A stretch of 64,000 nucleotides of DNA from Reticulascus tulasneorum. Its lineage: Eukaryota; Ascomycota; Sordariomycetes; Glomerellales; Reticulascaceae. Location of the stretch: contig LSAX01000004.1 in NCBI GenBank assembly GCA_001557505.1, positions 434,001-498,000 on the forward strand, given 5' to 3'. Below, in pieces: positions 44,411 to 56,327 of this stretch. Made by a program: the position numbers and the translations under genes. Under the pieces are notes generated by a model that was given only the letters and a program-made list of their open reading frames with translations, did no database searches and was not told where the DNA came from. Each line of letters starts with the position of its first letter. Position 1 is the stretch's first letter.

Positions 44411-46304
44411 ATGGACTCCAAAATGACGGAAACTGTCCAGCAATTGGCGCGGCCCTCGATCACTGTTGCTTTTGCTGCCATTGTCTGCTTGCTATATCTC
44501 GGCTACCGATGGGCTCTCCCGAAGCCAATACCTGGGGTCCCGCACGATGAAGCTGCTGCGCAGAGTATCCTCGGAAGCCTCCCCACGATGATATCGTACA
44601 TGAAGCAGAACGGGGTAATGATTCCCTGGCTAACAAGCCAAAACCTCAAGCATGGAGCCCCGCTAGTCCAGTTTTTTGGATCGCCTTTTGACAAGCCCAC
44701 CTTGATCCTATCCGACTTCCAGGAATCACAGGATATTCTACTACGTCGAACAAAGGAGTTTGATCGCGCCTCAAGAACCCTTGCAGGCTTTACAGGTCTC
44801 ATTCCTGATCATCATATCTCCATGAGGTCTGCCGATCCGCGGTTCAAGGGGAATAAAGAGCTTGTGAGGGATCTGATGAGCCCAAGCTTCCTTCACGAGG
44901 TATGACTTTCTCCCAGCACCACCTCGGGAGTTGCCTGATTGTCTTTAGGTTTCCGCTACTCAGATATACTCGAAGAGCTTGGCCCTCATAGATCTGTGGG
45001 ACTTCAAAGCAAAAGCTGCAGACGGCGGTGCGTTTGAAGCACGCCAAGATATTTTCGATTCCGCGATGGACATGGTCAACGCAGCAGCCTTCGCATTTGG
45101 CGATGAGCTGACTATCGTTCAACGCCAGTTGAATCACTACGTCTCGACAAAGGATCTCACATTTACCAAGAACCCTAATGGCTCTGTCGAGTTCCCGAGA
45201 CTCCCTGCAGTCCCCGAGATTGCCGCCTTGCATGCTGTCTCCGAGTTCCTTGGGACGCAGCTTATCTCGCCAATGCCAATATTAACGTATCACTACAGAG
45301 TTCTTACGGATGCCTCGTTGCGCCGAAGTTTGGTGGAGAAGGATGAGGTGATCAAGAACCAACTTAAGAAGTCGTTGGGAAGGTTGGAGAGTGGTGACGA
45401 AACTCAGCACTCTGCCACAGACTACATGATTCAGCGAGAGTATTCGGTTGCGAAGAAAGAAGGTAGAGAACCTGACTTTTACTCAAGAAGAACAATTGAT
45501 GAGGTAGCCTCCATTCACCGCGCCCAGCCGCTGTCAGATTGCTAACTCCTTTCAGCTCTATGGGTATATTGTCGCTGGCCACGAGACTACAGCATCTTCT
45601 CTCTCGTGTAGGTCTCCACTTTCTCGCATACTCTAAACTTTTTTCAGGACTGATAAGGACTAGGGGCTCTTAAACTCATCGCAGACCACCAGCCAGTACA
45701 AGAGAAGTTGCGACAGGCTCTTAGACAAGCGTTTCCTGCCGCTCTCGCGGAATCTCGCCAGCTTAATGCACAAGAAATCGCTAAAGTAAACATAGCCTAC
45801 CTCGATGCTGTTATTGAGGAGTGTCTTCGCGTAGGCAGTCCAACCCCCCTAGTCGCGCGAGAAGCAATAGTCGATACCACGATACTTGGTTACAAGATTC
45901 CCAAAGGTACGACCTTGCTCCTCAACTCAGCTGGTCCAGGCTATCACAGCGACCCCATCCAAATCCAGAACTCGGCACGGTCAGAAACATCACGAGCCAA
46001 GCACTGGGGCGGTGTTTGGGATTCACAGGACATGCCCTTGTTTAAACCGGAGAGATGGCTTAAGAAGAATGACAACGGGGATGTCAACTACGATCCGCAG
46101 GCCGGTCCCTTTTTATCCTTCAGCCTAGGCCCGCGCGGATGCTTCGGTAAGCGGCTGGCATATTTGGAGATGCGGATGATTTTGATGCTTTTCCTCTGGA
46201 ACTTCCGCTTCAAGAAGTTGGAGGGCGAGTTGGCTAGTTATGATACGATCGAAGGCGTTGCCGTCATGCCCAAGTTCTGCTATGTCGGGCTTGAAAGACT
46301 GTAG
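44411..46304 (+). CDS. cytochrome P450 monooxygenase
   Basis: Exons 44411-44899, 44949-45503, 45556-45607 and 45664-46304 join in phase to 578 residues; the third donor is GTAGGT, since the earlier GT gives a stop. An N-terminal membrane helix (ITVAFAAIVCLLYLGYRW) anchors it to the ER. Key motifs are the I-helix AGHETTASS, the K-helix EECLR, PERW and the heme loop FSLGPRGCFGKRLA with the thiolate Cys. An insert with Ser/Arg before WGGVWDSQDMPLFKPERW is somewhat long. The substrate is unknown. A LaeA-like methyltransferase gene (convergent) follows, then a second P450. Confidence 0.93.
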
Positions 46305-46763
46305 TTTCAGGGATTCTGGAGGATATCGCGCAGCTTAGAGACATGCTGGTATGAGGCTGAGATGGAGACGTAGGCCGGGAAAGGGGTCGCGCTCGGATTT
46401 CAGGGAAACAGGTTTCTGGAAGGATCACGCGCGTAGCAGTGAGAGGAAATACACGTCTGATTGAGTGGCATTTCCAGAGGTATGGCAGACCTTGACAATG
46501 CTGATGGCCGTTATTTCCTTCGCTGCTTGTCCAAATCGCATGCTCTGCAATGACCTGGGATTCTCCATTTCAACCCCTAAACAAAGAGTTTGAAGGTTTC
46601 GTAGTAGCAGTCTGCCGTAAAAATGCTTCGCTAACGGGAAGGTGATGCCGAAGAACAGTACCGCCCACTCCCAAACCGTCAAGTAAAAGAAGCGCTCACT
46701 TTATAGCCTTATGTGTTGATACCGTTAGGTCCGCTCCCATTTTGCCGTCGTCCGTTTCATCAT
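46305..46763. other. short intergenic region
   Basis: It lies between the 3' ends of convergent genes. Nothing recognised. Confidence 0.5.
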
Positions 46764-48512
46764 TTATGCCGCGTCAGCGGTTTCTGGTTTCTGGCCGTAA
46801 ACGAAGTATCTGCGGATGCGAGTCAGTCTCACCTCCAAACAAGAAACAGACGAGCAACCCACATTGGCCAGTAGCTGTGTATTGAGTGGTCCTTCATCTC
46901 CCTCCTGACGTTGATCAAGTATACCTCGAGCTCTGTGGCGTTCCACTTCAGTCCTCGCGTAAACAATGCCAGACTCAGTCCAGAGAGGCCACTTGTTATG
47001 TTTTCGCACGCCCACATTCCTGGTAAAATGTGAGTATGTCGTGTAGTTTTTTCGGCGCCCATACTGGATGGGAATACCTACCTAGCTCCTTGTATCTTCT
47101 ATCCCTTGGCCATGTGTTCATGGGCCACTTGTACACCGCTTCTACTACATTCACAAAGCCAGCTTCTTCCATCTGTGCCTTGTAGAATTTGGCGCTTTCT
47201 AGAGACCGCCCTAGGTTGTCAGCAGCTTGCTTCATGTGGTTGGACCATTCGCTTAAAGCCGACTCGGGTTTCAATGTGCCATCGTCGCTTGTGATTGGGA
47301 ATGTGATGTCGTGGGCCTCGACCCATCCACCAGGGTTGAGGTTTCTGTCACAGAGTTAGATCCTAGTAAGCTCAGAGGGATGAGCGACTACGGGGCATAT
47401 ACTCATAGCTTTGCCTGAAGAATTTGGGCCAGTCTGCGATTGACCCCGTCAACATGCGAATGTACACAAAGTCGAACTTGGTCGAGTATGTCCATTGCTC
47501 CTCCACGTCGTCGACATAGAAAGAAACATTTGGCGGAACGCTATCGAAAGTATTGAGTAAGAAACAGATGCAAACCAATGTCAGACTGGGTACCTACAAC
47601 GACGGTTGAATGGGACTCAAATCGACTCCAATGACCTAATATGAGATAGCATGTCAGTGAGTGGATCAGTCGGGGCCGGACGCGAGACTCTCACATGCGA
47701 TTCGGGGTGCTCATCAGCTGCACGAAAGGATCAGCTCAAGAAACGACAGCTTGAAGCAAGCGCCAAGGGGCTCACTCACCAAAGTCCATGGCCCAACTTC
47801 CCGTACCTGTGCCGGCATCAAGCACACGATGGACCTGCTTGGTCTTGCCAATGGGAGCAAGATGTAGGTCACCCTGCAGGGTTAAAGTGAATAGATGGTG
47901 TTGCAGTTCTGTCTTGATGTTAGTTTATGCAAATTCAGAAGACGCTGCATGTTCTTGATAGTGTATTACCTAAGCGGTCATTCTCGGACTGGATAATCCC
48001 CACGTCAGCGGAATCTGTGCGCGAGCGTTAAGATCGGAGATTTCTTCATTTTCCTCACATCATCATTGGGCAGAACATATGCTTGGGATGCGTCAGTATC
48101 GGCACGTCAAATAACCCAGGACGAGGTACACACTCCCTTCTTTATAGGCGTGATAGCTCCGTCCATTCTCGATACGATATTGCATGATGCTGGACGTGAG
48201 GGATGCCGTCAAACTGGCGGTATCAGACTGTCGGCAACAAGGTCAGCATGCGCTGAACGCCTCCGCCAGGACCGAGAGAACCGGCGGGATTGACGCACGA
48301 AGCCGATCGTCGAGTCATTGTCATTATCATTATTTTGATCTGTCTGCTCAGTCTGTTAGAGATACACGGGGGAAGAGACAACGCAGCACGACTGTAATCG
48401 CTCGAAGGGCTGCGCCCAGGAAATAAAATCTCACATCTGCAATCAGGGCTCCTTCGACTGCTGGGGCATCTTGCGCGGCTGGGCTCGGCGATTTTGGGGA
48501 CGATCCAGGCAT
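46764..48512 (-). CDS. LaeA-like SAM-dependent methyltransferase
   Basis: Eleven short exons (48512-48435, 48227-48134, 48081-48059, 47988-47970, 47908-47780, 47717-47695, 47635-47598, 47540-47403, 47344-47082, 47019-46863, 46809-46764) give 335 residues with every phase matching; several exons are 19-46 nt. Family marks are a Ser/Pro/Ala-rich start, YRIENGRSYHAYKEGTY, ELQHHLF, the SAM motif I VLDAGTGTGSW (about 100-110), VIGVDLSPIQPSFVPPN, and NLNPGGWVEAHDI. The group includes LaeA, a regulator of secondary metabolism, and many close paralogues of unknown target. It lies between two P450 genes, so either a pathway enzyme or a regulator is possible. Many paralogues exist in such genomes, so this is not claimed as LaeA itself. 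Confidence 0.85.
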
Positions 48513-49663
48513 TGTGGCAGACAAGAGCCAAGAGAGCTCTCCGGCGACAGGAAAGACAAGACGACTTATGGCAATTGAAAGCGAGGGCACCAAAGCCGCA
48601 GTTCTCACTGTATCGCAAAGAGGGGGTGCTGCTCGTTGGGAAATATTCAAGAGTTTTGGCAGCACGATCTACGTTTCGACATTAATCCATCTACCCATCC
48701 CCATCCGTGTCCCCTCTCCCCACTGTGCCCACCAACCCGTTTTGTGTCGCCCAGCTAGTCTAGCTGATTATGTGCTACGTAGAAATTAGATCCCTGAACA
48801 TGGTCGGGATCGGGAAGAGGAAGAAGCAAAGTCATCCAACGCCCGCCGTAAATGATTGGTTCCGTTGGCGAAAATGCAAAAAGATCACAATCACCCACCT
48901 GAGGAGGCTTGGGTCCGGGTCGATGTCACCCGTCACCGTCCTTGATTGGGCCAGGACCCAGCTGTTGAAGGATGCCGAATTCGGGTGCTCCAAGGTTTTG
49001 GTAAGAGGACGCTAACGACCTAGCCAGAGACAGCCCTAGTCGTCCCAAATTCCGAGATGTGACAGATTGCATTTGTCGGGACCACAGAATGCGGTGCTAC
49101 GAGCTGACACGCTGGCGACGTGGCGCCCTTTTCCAACACCACATGCCAATGCTACCTCGTACGTACGAAGTACGTAGGTAGTATTTGTAGCACGTAATTA
49201 TGTGCATGGTTCCTTTTCCTGTCGTTGGGCAAGGTACAAACATACGTAATGATAAGTCGCCAATCGACTGTAAACTTTGACAACTAGGACGGACTCCATG
49301 CCTAGTGTGTTTGTGTGTGTGCGTCCCCCCGAAGAAGCTGCTTCCACATGGATGATTAGCTTGCTTCGCCTAGGCTGCTCCCGGCAAGGAGATGTCATCA
49401 CATCCTCTGGCATCTGCACACGCTTGCCAGCTAACCTTTAATGGTTTGGGCCGCTTGCATGCCTCGAAGCGACCCGAGAGCTACGGGTTGATTGCATGGA
49501 ACGCATCGATCCAGACCAGTCTTCTTGAACAACGTGCATTTTCTCCTCCCCCCATATTATTCTGCTGACCTTTCCCCACACACAGCTCCAACTCACACCG
49601 TGGTGAGGCACATTCTCCCTGTCGTATTTCGACCGCGGTGCATGTCTCGGCCCAAATCGCAAG
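48513..49663. promoter_or_regulatory. divergent promoter region (methyltransferase / P450)
   Basis: About 1.15 kb between divergently read genes. An imperfect inverted repeat with cgtacgtacg core lies at about 49152-49181. No gene was recognised. Confidence 0.4.
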
Positions 49664-51576
49664 ATGACGCCAGGCATCAGTAGTCAGCTTTCGCTGCTCG
49701 TGCTTGCTGGAGCGGTTGTGTTCTTAGTCCTATCACGAATCGTCGCCACTATCCGCCAGTACTACCGCCTGCGACACATCAAAGGTCCGGCCATCGCAGG
49801 CTTCTCGAAATGGTGGCTAATTCGACATGTCGGCGGAGGGAACACTCACCTGGACTTGTACGACGTTTGCAAGAAGTACGGTATGTCGGCCCATCGTGTT
49901 AACTCAATTGGCCAATTCGCCCGAATTCCGGCTTGGTCCCAAACTGTCGGGATCCAAGGGCCCTACTAAAATATGTACTGGGCCGAGGCTGACCTTTGTG
50001 CCACCAACCTCTAGGTTCCGTCGCACGTATCGGCCCGAACGATCTCGTTACCAGCGACCCAGACCTCATGAAGCACATGCTGAATGTTCGAAGCAATTAC
50101 AAGCGGTCCGACTGGTATGATGGCATGCGGCTCGACCCGACCAAAGACAATGTCCTGTCCATGCGGAATGACGAGAGGCACAATGAGCTGCGAGCTAAGA
50201 TGGCGCACGGGGTACAGTTGAACCCCTACCATTGATACTGTGCCCGTCGCACTGGAATCATTAATAAAGCTCCCAAGCTAACTCCTCCCCTATAGTATTC
50301 GGGCAAGGAAGTCGAGAATCTCGAGGCCAAGATCGACCAGAACATATTGGCGCTGGTGAACCTGATCGAGACGAAATATGTTGCCCTCAACAAGCCCTTC
50401 GATTTCGGCCGCAAGGCGCAGTACTTCACCCTCGACGTTATATCTGACGTGTCCTACGGGCAGCCATTTGGGTTCCTGGAGACAAACTCCGACGTCCACG
50501 AATACATCAGAACCACCGAGGAGAACGTGCCAACAATCATCATCGTCACTGTCCTGCCGTGGTTGATGAGCTTGCTGCAGAGTCCCTTGCTGAAGAGCCT
50601 CCTCCCATCCGAGAAGGATCGCCTCGGTCTTGGAAAGGTCATGGGGTGAGCACTCTCCCTCTCTTTTGTTGCTCTTGTGTAGCTTCGGCGACAGACTTCT
50701 GACGTTGTTACAATCTACAGAATCGCCAAGGATGTTGCTAGCGAAAGATACGGGCTGGACAAGAAGGTCGAGAACGACATGCTGGGGTCCTTTGTCCGCC
50801 ACGGTCTCACACAAGAAGAGGCCCAATCTGAGATTCTTGTACAGATGTACGTACTTGCGATGAGAGACATAAGAAGCAAACCATGGCATGTCGGCTAACT
50901 CAGCTCCAATAGCCTCGCAGGTTCTGATACCACCGCGACTGCCATCCGCGCCACACTCCTCTACATCCTGACAGCTCCTCGGGTAGTTACTGCCCTTCGA
51001 GCTGAGATTGCCTCCGCTCCGCCTTCCCAACCAGTCATCACCGATGCGGAAGCTCGCGCCATGCCTTATTTACAGGCAGTCATCAAGGAAGGCCTGCGGA
51101 TCTTCCCACCCGTTACTGGGCTAATGGCCAAGGACGTGCCGACAGAAGGCGACACCTTCAAGGGCATGGTCTTCCCGCCAGGTACGCGCATCGGGTATTG
51201 CGCTTGGGGCGTCTTCCGACAGCCGGCAATCTGGGGCGAGGACTCGGAGGAATTCCGACCCGAACGTTGGCTTGAGGCAAGTCCGGAGAAGTACAAGGAA
51301 ATGGACGCCACTTTGGACTTGATTTTCAGCTATGGGCGGTGGCAATGTTTAGGGCGCAACGTGGCGTTGATTGAACTAAACAAGATCTTTGTTGAGGTAC
51401 GCTATTCTTTCCGGTGATGAGTGGCTGAGACTGAGGTAAACTGACTTTCGTGACCGTAGCTCATCCGCCGATTTGACATCACGCTTGTGAATCCTGCGCA
51501 GCCCTGGAAATCTGTGTGCTGTGGTATCTTTCTGCAATCCGAGTACTGGCTGAGGGCGTACAAAAGAAACGAGTAA
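49664..51576 (+). CDS. cytochrome P450, pisatin-demethylase-like
   Basis: Six exons (49664-49880, 50015-50211, 50296-50645, 50721-50846, 50913-51396, 51460-51576) give 496 residues, all phases matching. An N-terminal helix (LSLLVLAGAVVFLVLSRIV) anchors it. Motifs are RIGPNDLVTSDPDL, the I-helix AGSDTTATAIR (codon split by an intron), the K-helix KEGLR, RPERW and the heme loop FSYGRWQCLGRN. The overall text (VISDVSYGQPFGFL; AWGVFR) resembles the pisatin demethylase-type P450s, a broad fungal group including detoxifying and biosynthetic members. The substrate cannot be read from sequence. Confidence 0.93.
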
Positions 51577-52697
51577 CCAGGCGGGCCTCAAACCGTTTTC
51601 TAGGACATTTCATGACTGGCGTTGGTCCATGCAGCTTGTTGCGAGGAGATATCCATTTGTGATTTGCAATCTAGCTGCGTGCTAGCTCTAGGATTAATAC
51701 TAAGATGGGTCAAGGCTCCTCACCTACCTGTACAACCACCACGCTCTGTGCCAGATACCTGAAGCCAACCCACGCCATAATTGGTTCAGTGTGCTAGACA
51801 ACACATCGAGTCACTATCCCAGGGAGGTGCAAAAGTCTCTGGTCAGGATACCAGGCTCCAGGGAGGGATCGGAAACTTGAAGACTTTTGTCAAGTCGACA
51901 AGGATGTGGGATAAGACAGATGCTTCCCTCACATCGCCATTTTTTATCGACCGTCACCGCCCTCAGCAGAATTATTGCGACAGACTAGCAGCTACGGAGA
52001 TGGCTATTGCGTTGAATAAACTGCGCCGCACGTACTAATGCAACTCCAAATCCGGCGTAGGGTTCCATCCATCTGCGAGCGTTACCTGCATCACTCTGAA
52101 CATGATGCTGAATATGGAAACATGAACGTTCTGGCAGAAAGCAACGCGAGGAGTACGTGTCGTATTGGCGCACCACAGGCTGGGGTGGTTCAGTCACGGA
52201 GGCGCCAATGAAGCCCAGATGTTCAAGCGCAAGAACTGAGCTCGCCATGCCGGAGCCGACTCATAGATTATCGTCGAGGCCATCCGTACTGGGAGGAAAT
52301 CCGATACCAGTTGATGCCATAACCATTATGCCCCCCCCTTCCCCGCCCCTCCCCCCAAAAAAAAATATTGTTACTGTCTAATTTCCGTGGGAAGAACGGT
52401 GTCGGTGATCGATTGTATTAGTAATGCTATGTAGGTAGGCGAAATTGAAAGGCTGGCTTGAGCTCATCGTGGTACAAAGAGGTGACCGATGATAGGCAGC
52501 AGGGCCATGTTCGCATGCTGATCGAAGTATTCACCAAAAGCCAGTCGGGTCGTTGACCAATCCGCAGAGCCAAAAGTTGGGGGGCTGGTTCGTGCAGCAT
52601 GCGGGAACGTACATCGATTTTCAGCTCATCGCGACATTCTTCATGCAGCTTCAGCTGTTCCGAAGAGCCACCCACTAGTACAAAGAACACGGTAGTC
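51577..52697. other. intergenic region
   Basis: About 1.1 kb. It holds a C-rich then A-rich low-complexity run at 52331-52365 and no convincing gene. Confidence 0.5.
52331..52365. repeat. low-complexity poly-C / poly-A run
   Basis: A C-rich tract followed by nine A. It is likely slippage-prone and has no function that can be read. Confidence 0.7.
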
Positions 52698-55600
52698 ATG
52701 TCGGCAAACGGCGAGCAATCTAAGAGGTCGGGCATGAAATCGGTTGATGTCGGTTCGGACGATGGAACAGAACAGCTGGTTCGTAAAAACAGGGTATGTT
52801 TGCTTAGTGATAGTAGCCTTGAGCCTCCAGCCTGAAAGACCCCATTGAATGCTAAGAGATAAAACAGGAACTGTGCGGGGCTTGCCAGTCTCTGGAATTA
52901 GATGTACATCGATTCAAGGTCCAGGCATCCAGAAATGCATCTGCCTCATCCGCAGATCGCTCGTTGCGATCCTCCAATACAGCACGCCGGTTAGGAAGTC
53001 TTTTCGATATCAGGACTCGATCAAGGTCGTGCCCACTGTGTGCACTTATTCTGGACTCCGTAGAGGAACTGAGCAATCAAGGACCTTCCGATCAGCCGGT
53101 GGATAGTGCTGCAGAACAGCAATTGCAACAAGCCGTGTGTTCAATCAGCTGGGAGATCGATGGCCGAGAATCTTCTTCGCCAACTAAATCCGGCGGCAAC
53201 CCTCGGAATACGGTGCGCGGGCTAACCCGACGCATTCGTATTCGATGGAATCACCCTCGATTGTCAGATGCTTACATAGTGTACGTCGCCCCGGAAAACT
53301 ATTCGCAAACAGCGTCAGATGCGGATCGCGTCTGGGACAAGGACTCGCTCTTCCTAGGGCGAAAGGTGGCCCCAGATATTGAAAACCAGGCTCTCATTAG
53401 ATCGTGGCTAGATCTATGCCAGCAGACACATCGAGGCCCCTGCCGCCAGCAGGTTCATACAGACTCGGAGGACTTCCACAACATGATCTCTCACTCGTAC
53501 TTTGGAGTGGTCGACGTGCAGCACATGCAATTGACACAGTTGCCTTATTCTGAGGCAACCGGGTCGAGTCTGAATCGGCATAGCAGATATCAGGCATACG
53601 AGCCAATGAACCAGCGAATCAAGCATGAACCATACGTGGCGTTAAGCTATGTTTGGGGCACAGATAAATCGGCATATACCACACTCACGAAAAACGTCAT
53701 GCTTCATCGCATGCATGGCGGATTGGAGAAAGTACTACGGCTACTTCCAAAGGTGATTCAAGATGCAATAGACCTGGTGAGGAGGCTGGGTTTCAAGTAT
53801 CTGTGGATAGACCGACTCTGTATAGTACAAGACAGTCCCAGGTCTTGGAAACTGAATGCCTATAACATGGATCTCATCTACGGGAATGCGGAGCTAACAA
53901 TATGTGCCGCGGACGGTGACGCCTCTGCAGGTCTTCAAGCGATGCGATCAGCGACCCGCAATATCAAACAGTACAGACGAACTGTGGCATCCGAGCTGCA
54001 TCTCATGGTTACACGGCCGCCTGAGATGTACATCCGTGCCTCAAAGTGGAACGAGCGGGCTTGGACTTTCCAAGAACGACTTCTTTCTCGACGCTGTTTG
54101 GTTTTCACCAATGGTCGGGTGCACTTTCAATGCCGTTCGACTTGTATGTCTGAAGACATCTACGCCGATCGAAAAGGAGCAGGATGGTCGCTCGACCTGG
54201 TCGACGCTCCCATGCAAATGTTCCGCCAGCTGGACAACAGAGCTGTCTGGGTGTATATGAGATGTGTAGAGTTATATACGGAAAGGAAACTCACGCAGTC
54301 GAAGGATATTCTTGCTGCCTTTAGCGGTATGTCGAATTTGATGCATGAAAGAATGCAGTCTCCATTTATCCATGGTCTTCCGAGCTCGCACTTTGATCTA
54401 GCTCTGCTCTGGGAGCCAACGAAAGCAGCCGAAAGAAGGATCATAGCCGATGAAGAAAATCATCCTTCGATCCCCAGTTTCCCTAGCTGGTCATGGGCCG
54501 GATGGGCTGGCAAGATTGAGTACAAGCATAGCATCATTGGCGGTGTCCTCGACAATGTATCAGACTGGCTGGACAGCCATACCTGGATCAAATGGTGGGT
54601 ACGAGATGGCTATGGTGATCTACGCCCGCTGTGGGATGACAGCGTGTCAAAACTCGACGAAAGTGAGGACGCGGCGTGGAGAGGATACAGCCGGAGACGA
54701 ACACAGAGGTATGGTGGGGTCACCTCATCTTCTTCTCGTCTACCACGTGAGAATGAGCAATACGAACCTGAGGTCAGTTACTATGGAACAGCGACGCGTG
54801 ATGAAGGTGTGTATGGGACGGGAAACCGACCTCCGAAAAGCGTATACAGATCCAGCAACTCACGAGGCATGACGCGCGACTCTGCTGAAGACAATGATGA
54901 CTACTCTTCATCATCTAGTGGTACAGGGCATTACGACGGTGTCAGAGAAGATGCCAGGAATGGAGAAACTGGTGGCGTTCGAAGGCTTATCCGACATGAC
55001 ACCGACTTGACGAGAACAAGGCACAGCGGGCTCATAGATGACTACACGTTGCCTCATCCTAGCAGGAGCTCTCCTGTACCAGGTAGGGCGAGGTCATACT
55101 ACAATTCACCTCCGGGACAGCCACCGCTTCCGCCATCACTGCCTCTCCCAATTCATGGGCCGCAATCAATACCCCCAGCTATCCGGAACCGTATGAGATA
55201 TACATCACCGCCCGCGAGTCCCTCTAGAAGATCCTACATCCCTGTTCCCACTCGAACTACATATCCTGGCTACGATTCGCCGCCCCCAAGCGATGAGATA
55301 CGGATCAATAGGATGCCTCAGCCGTCTAGCCCCGTCCGACGCAAGTCTGTGCACTACACCAGTGCGGGAAGGGATTCTTCACCACCGAGCCATGCTCGAC
55401 GACGCAGCGACCACAGCCGGCACCTCTCTGCTCTATCTGAACATCCAACGCACACTTCCCAGTTCTTCGACATGTTTTTTGAGAACGATGGCGAAGAGTT
55501 CAGCATCACGCTCAGAGACTATCCGTACCGCGTAGTCAAAGCTCCATTCGATCCAAGCCCGGACAGCCTAGACTTCCCCCTTCTTCCCATTTTGCAGTTC

Positions 55601-55996
55601 CGCACCTGGCACACCTGGCTGTATATCAAGCCCGCGACGGCGGCGACCGACCAGAACAAGAGAGCAAGCATGGACATCGGGATCGGCCAGGTCCGATCTC
55701 ATATTGCAGATGAGGTTGGTGACTGGTGCGGCTCCATTGTGCTGGATACCGGTTGGGTGGCGAAGGCGGCAACGAAACATGAATTCATTGCCATCTCGGA
55801 TGCGAAGAACTTCACACTTGCGGAATGCCGTGAGTGGACCTACTATATTCCAAAGGGGCGAGAGCAGAGTGAGTGGGACTTGTTTTATGTACTACTCATT
55901 GAACGGAAAGAGGAGAGGTGGGAAAGAATTGGAGTCGGGAAAGTATTTAAGGAAGCCTTTCGGAGCGCAAGATGGAAGGAGATTATGCTTGGATAA
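52698..55996 (+). CDS. HET-domain protein (heterokaryon incompatibility type)
   Basis: Exons 52698-52793 and 52868-55996 give 1074 residues. The N-terminal part has the usual LCGACQSL...CPLCALI prelude. The HET domain follows with its three hallmarks: YVALSYVWG (about 285), YLWIDRLCIVQD and IYGNAELTICAADG, then RAWTFQERLLSRRCLVF and PSWSWAGW. A disordered Arg/Ser/Pro-rich region of about 300 residues comes next (about 590-890), and then a folded C-terminal part (WTYYIPKGREQSEWDLFYV). HET proteins trigger cell death on non-self recognition in fungi; the trigger here is unknown. The second exon alone is an uninterrupted 3.1-kb frame. Confidence 0.92.
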
Positions 55997-56327
55997 GGAA
56001 ACTGGAAGTGCAGTTGGGTTATCAAAGGTTCCGCTTGCTTTTTACGTGGGACAAATGCTGCCTATAAACTTGGGAGCGGGACGATACAAGTTGTCATCGT
56101 TATTTTGAATAATTTATCCATATTCATCATCTGAGTTGTATTGAGCCAGTATCAAGTGTTTCATGGTAGCCGCTCTAGTCTGAGGGGATGAATGATGCTA
56201 TACTACCTTAGCTAGATACGGGGCTTGCTTGAGGCTATCTCAAATCAAAGCCATCAATCGGGAACTCTCGGTAGCTTCCTCCCACAGTCCACCACAAACC
56301 TCAATATAATGCGGCGTTCATGAGTCG
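55997..56327. other. short intergenic region
   Basis: It lies between convergent genes. Nothing recognised. Confidence 0.5.

Noticed and set aside
45600..45680. Premature stop after the P450 I-helix
   Set aside because: It comes only from using the first GT; the next donor (GTAGGT at 45608) restores the conserved frame.
49152..49181. Inverted repeat as a mobile-element end
   Set aside because: It is imperfect and isolated, with no second copy or transposase nearby.
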